A DNA stretch of 64,000 nt from Mycolicibacterium pyrenivorans. Lineage in GTDB: Bacteria; Actinomycetota; Actinomycetes; Mycobacteriales; Mycobacteriaceae. Positions 63,055 to 64,000 of this stretch are shown here, piece by piece. How positions within the stretch are numbered: position 1 is the first letter of the stretch; each line of letters starts with the position of its first letter. Made by a program: the position numbers and the translations under genes. Under the pieces are notes generated by a model, which was not told where the DNA came from, did not search any database, and saw only the letters and a program-made list of their open reading frames with translations. The stretch is from contig NZ_JACKSH010000050.1 in the NCBI RefSeq assembly GCF_025821625.1, positions 52,645 through 116,644 of the forward strand, in the 5' to 3' direction.

Positions 63055-63153
63055 TGATCGACAAAGCTATCCGGTGCCGGGGCGGGTCGGTGGAGCGCCA
63101 TGCCGATCGCCGGGCCACGCCGCTGCGATGACGCCCCGGTTACCCTGTACGCC

Positions 63154-63897
63154 GTGGCCGACGCCCCGTTCCTGTTGCTGTCGATCCGCGGCGAAGACGA
63201 GGCCGCCGACGACGAGTACCAGGCGATGATGCGGTTCGCCGGCGTCGACGAGCGCGGTATGCATCGCGTCCGGCTGACCCACCGGCCGCTGGGCGAGGTC
63301 GACCTGTCGCAGTGGTCGGGCATCATCCTGGGGGGCGGGCCGTACAACGTCAGCGACGAACCGGCTGCGAAGTCGCCGACCCAGCAGCGTGTCGAGGCGG
63401 AGTTGAGCGGGCTGCTCGCCCCGATCATCGGCCGTGATTTCCCGTTCCTCGGTTGTTGTTACGGCGTGGGGACGTTGGGCACGGCCATCGGCGCCGTCGT
63501 GGACCGGTCTCACCCCGAGCCGGTCGGGCCCGTCACGGTGGAGATCACCGCGGAAGGCCGCGACGATCCGCTGTTCGCGGGCCTGCCGGACGTCTTCGAC
63601 GCCTTCGGCGGCCACAAGGAGGCGGCGTCATCGCTTCCCGCCCACGTCGCGCGCCTGGCCACGTCCGCCGACTGCCCCGTCCAGGCGTTCCGCGTCGGCC
63701 GCAATGTCTACGCCACCCAGTTCCATCCCGAACTCGACGTCCACGGCCTATGTACCAGGATCGACGTCTACAAGAATCACGGATACTTCGCCCCGGAGAC
63801 CGCGGACTCCCTCAAAGACGCTGCGCGACAACGAGTGGTCGAGCATCCCATGGCGATCCTGCGTAGGTTCGCACAGCGATACGCCCGGTCCGCTTAG
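63154..63897 (+). CDS. Class I glutamine amidotransferase-like protein (GMP-synthase-type GATase)
   Basis: 247 residues from GTG 63154; an ATG at 63100 is an alternative start. GATase1 triad: PFLGCCYGVGTLG near 105 with the nucleophile Cys, and ATQFHPELDVHG near 188 with the His-x-Glu pair. IILGGGPYNVSDE near 55 is the oxyanion strand. A standalone GATase acting on an unknown ligand or a partner synthetase; no synthetase lies next to it within the window. The rest of the window (63898-64000) has no feature. Confidence 0.83.
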   Translation: MADAPFLLLSIRGEDEAADDEYQAMMRFAGVDERGMHRVRLTHRPLGEVDLSQWSGIILGGGPYNVSDEPAAKSPTQQRVEAELSGLLAPIIGRDFPFLGCCYGVGTLGTAIGAVVDRSHPEPVGPVTVEITAEGRDDPLFAGLPDVFDAFGGHKEAASSLPAHVARLATSADCPVQAFRVGRNVYATQFHPELDVHGLCTRIDVYKNHGYFAPETADSLKDAARQRVVEHPMAILRRFAQRYARSA

Positions 63898-64000
63898 CCC
63901 GGATTTTTCGCGGTTTGTCGCTTGTGGCGGTGTGTAGATAAGCGAAAGTGCCTGTCCTGCAAGGAATAATCGGACTTGTCTAAGGTTCAGATCGTTCCAG

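Overview
The window is a 64-kb piece of a high-GC actinobacterial chromosome, almost certainly from a fast-growing, environmental Mycobacterium (Mycolicibacterium type). Markers for this are an antigen-85 mycolyltransferase, a fatty-acyl-AMP ligase, a RipD-type NlpC/P60 protein, several luciferase-like F420-type oxidoreductases, a mycothiol-linked DinB/maleylpyruvate-isomerase-type protein and a 762-residue class-2 isocitrate lyase. No rRNA, tRNA, CRISPR, transposase or integrase was recognised. All identifications come from reading the sequence; no database search was run.

1-9.5 kb: the end of a cation/proton antiporter, an alpha/beta hydrolase, then a nitrite/copper/NO cluster. On the minus strand a cysteine-rich HTH regulator, a 36-residue membrane peptide and an 857-residue copper nitrite reductase fused to a polytopic membrane domain overlap by ATGA at each junction. 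Divergently lie a hemerythrin-DUF2249 protein, a second NirK-type reductase and a CopD-like membrane protein. A perfect palindrome sits between the two arms, and two TACCC-N5-GGGTA copper boxes precede the neighbouring DUF1326 gene.

9.5-20 kb: an accessory, decaying region. Five toxin-antitoxin operons (RelBE-like, VapBC, MazEF, VapBC, MazEF), all on the minus strand, are separated by a family of dispersed repeats of about 60-75 bp and interspersed with broken genes (RibD/DHFR-like, SRPBCC, phosphotransferase-like, DoxX-like). A GMC oxidoreductase and an LLM oxidoreductase are embedded. Four of the five antitoxin genes have a TANNNT box exactly 6 nt before the ATG, suggesting leaderless transcripts. 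A CGTCAC-N-GTGACG palindrome occurs three times at 9.6-12.4 kb.

20-36 kb: a Crp/Fnr regulator, a membrane protein, thiol-redox genes (peroxiredoxin-like, glutaredoxin-like, CcdA, TlpA/DsbE-like lipoprotein), a glycosyltransferase remnant, a hydrolase, an FKBP lipoprotein, an AraC regulator, a short EamA transporter, a coupled LLM/GH13 pair, an FNT channel, an AI-2E-family protein, gluconate permease plus gluconokinase, and an ArsR-VOC operon.

36-55 kb: envelope and central metabolism: S4 protein, antigen 85 (FbpC-like), NADH dehydrogenase II, MerR regulator, SulP/STAS transporter, acyl-CoA ligase-like enzyme, secreted mycobacterial proteins, CPBP protease, FAAL, RipD-like protein, thiol peroxidase and DUF899. 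Two genes here carry single-base frameshifts.

55-64 kb: TenA, then a compact URC-type uracil-degradation operon (GTP-cyclohydrolase-II-like Urc1, DUF1688 Urc4, uracil phosphoribosyltransferase), isocitrate lyase 2, a 22-bp perfect inverted repeat, a MenC-like enolase-superfamily protein that has lost its catalytic residues, and a class-I glutamine amidotransferase.
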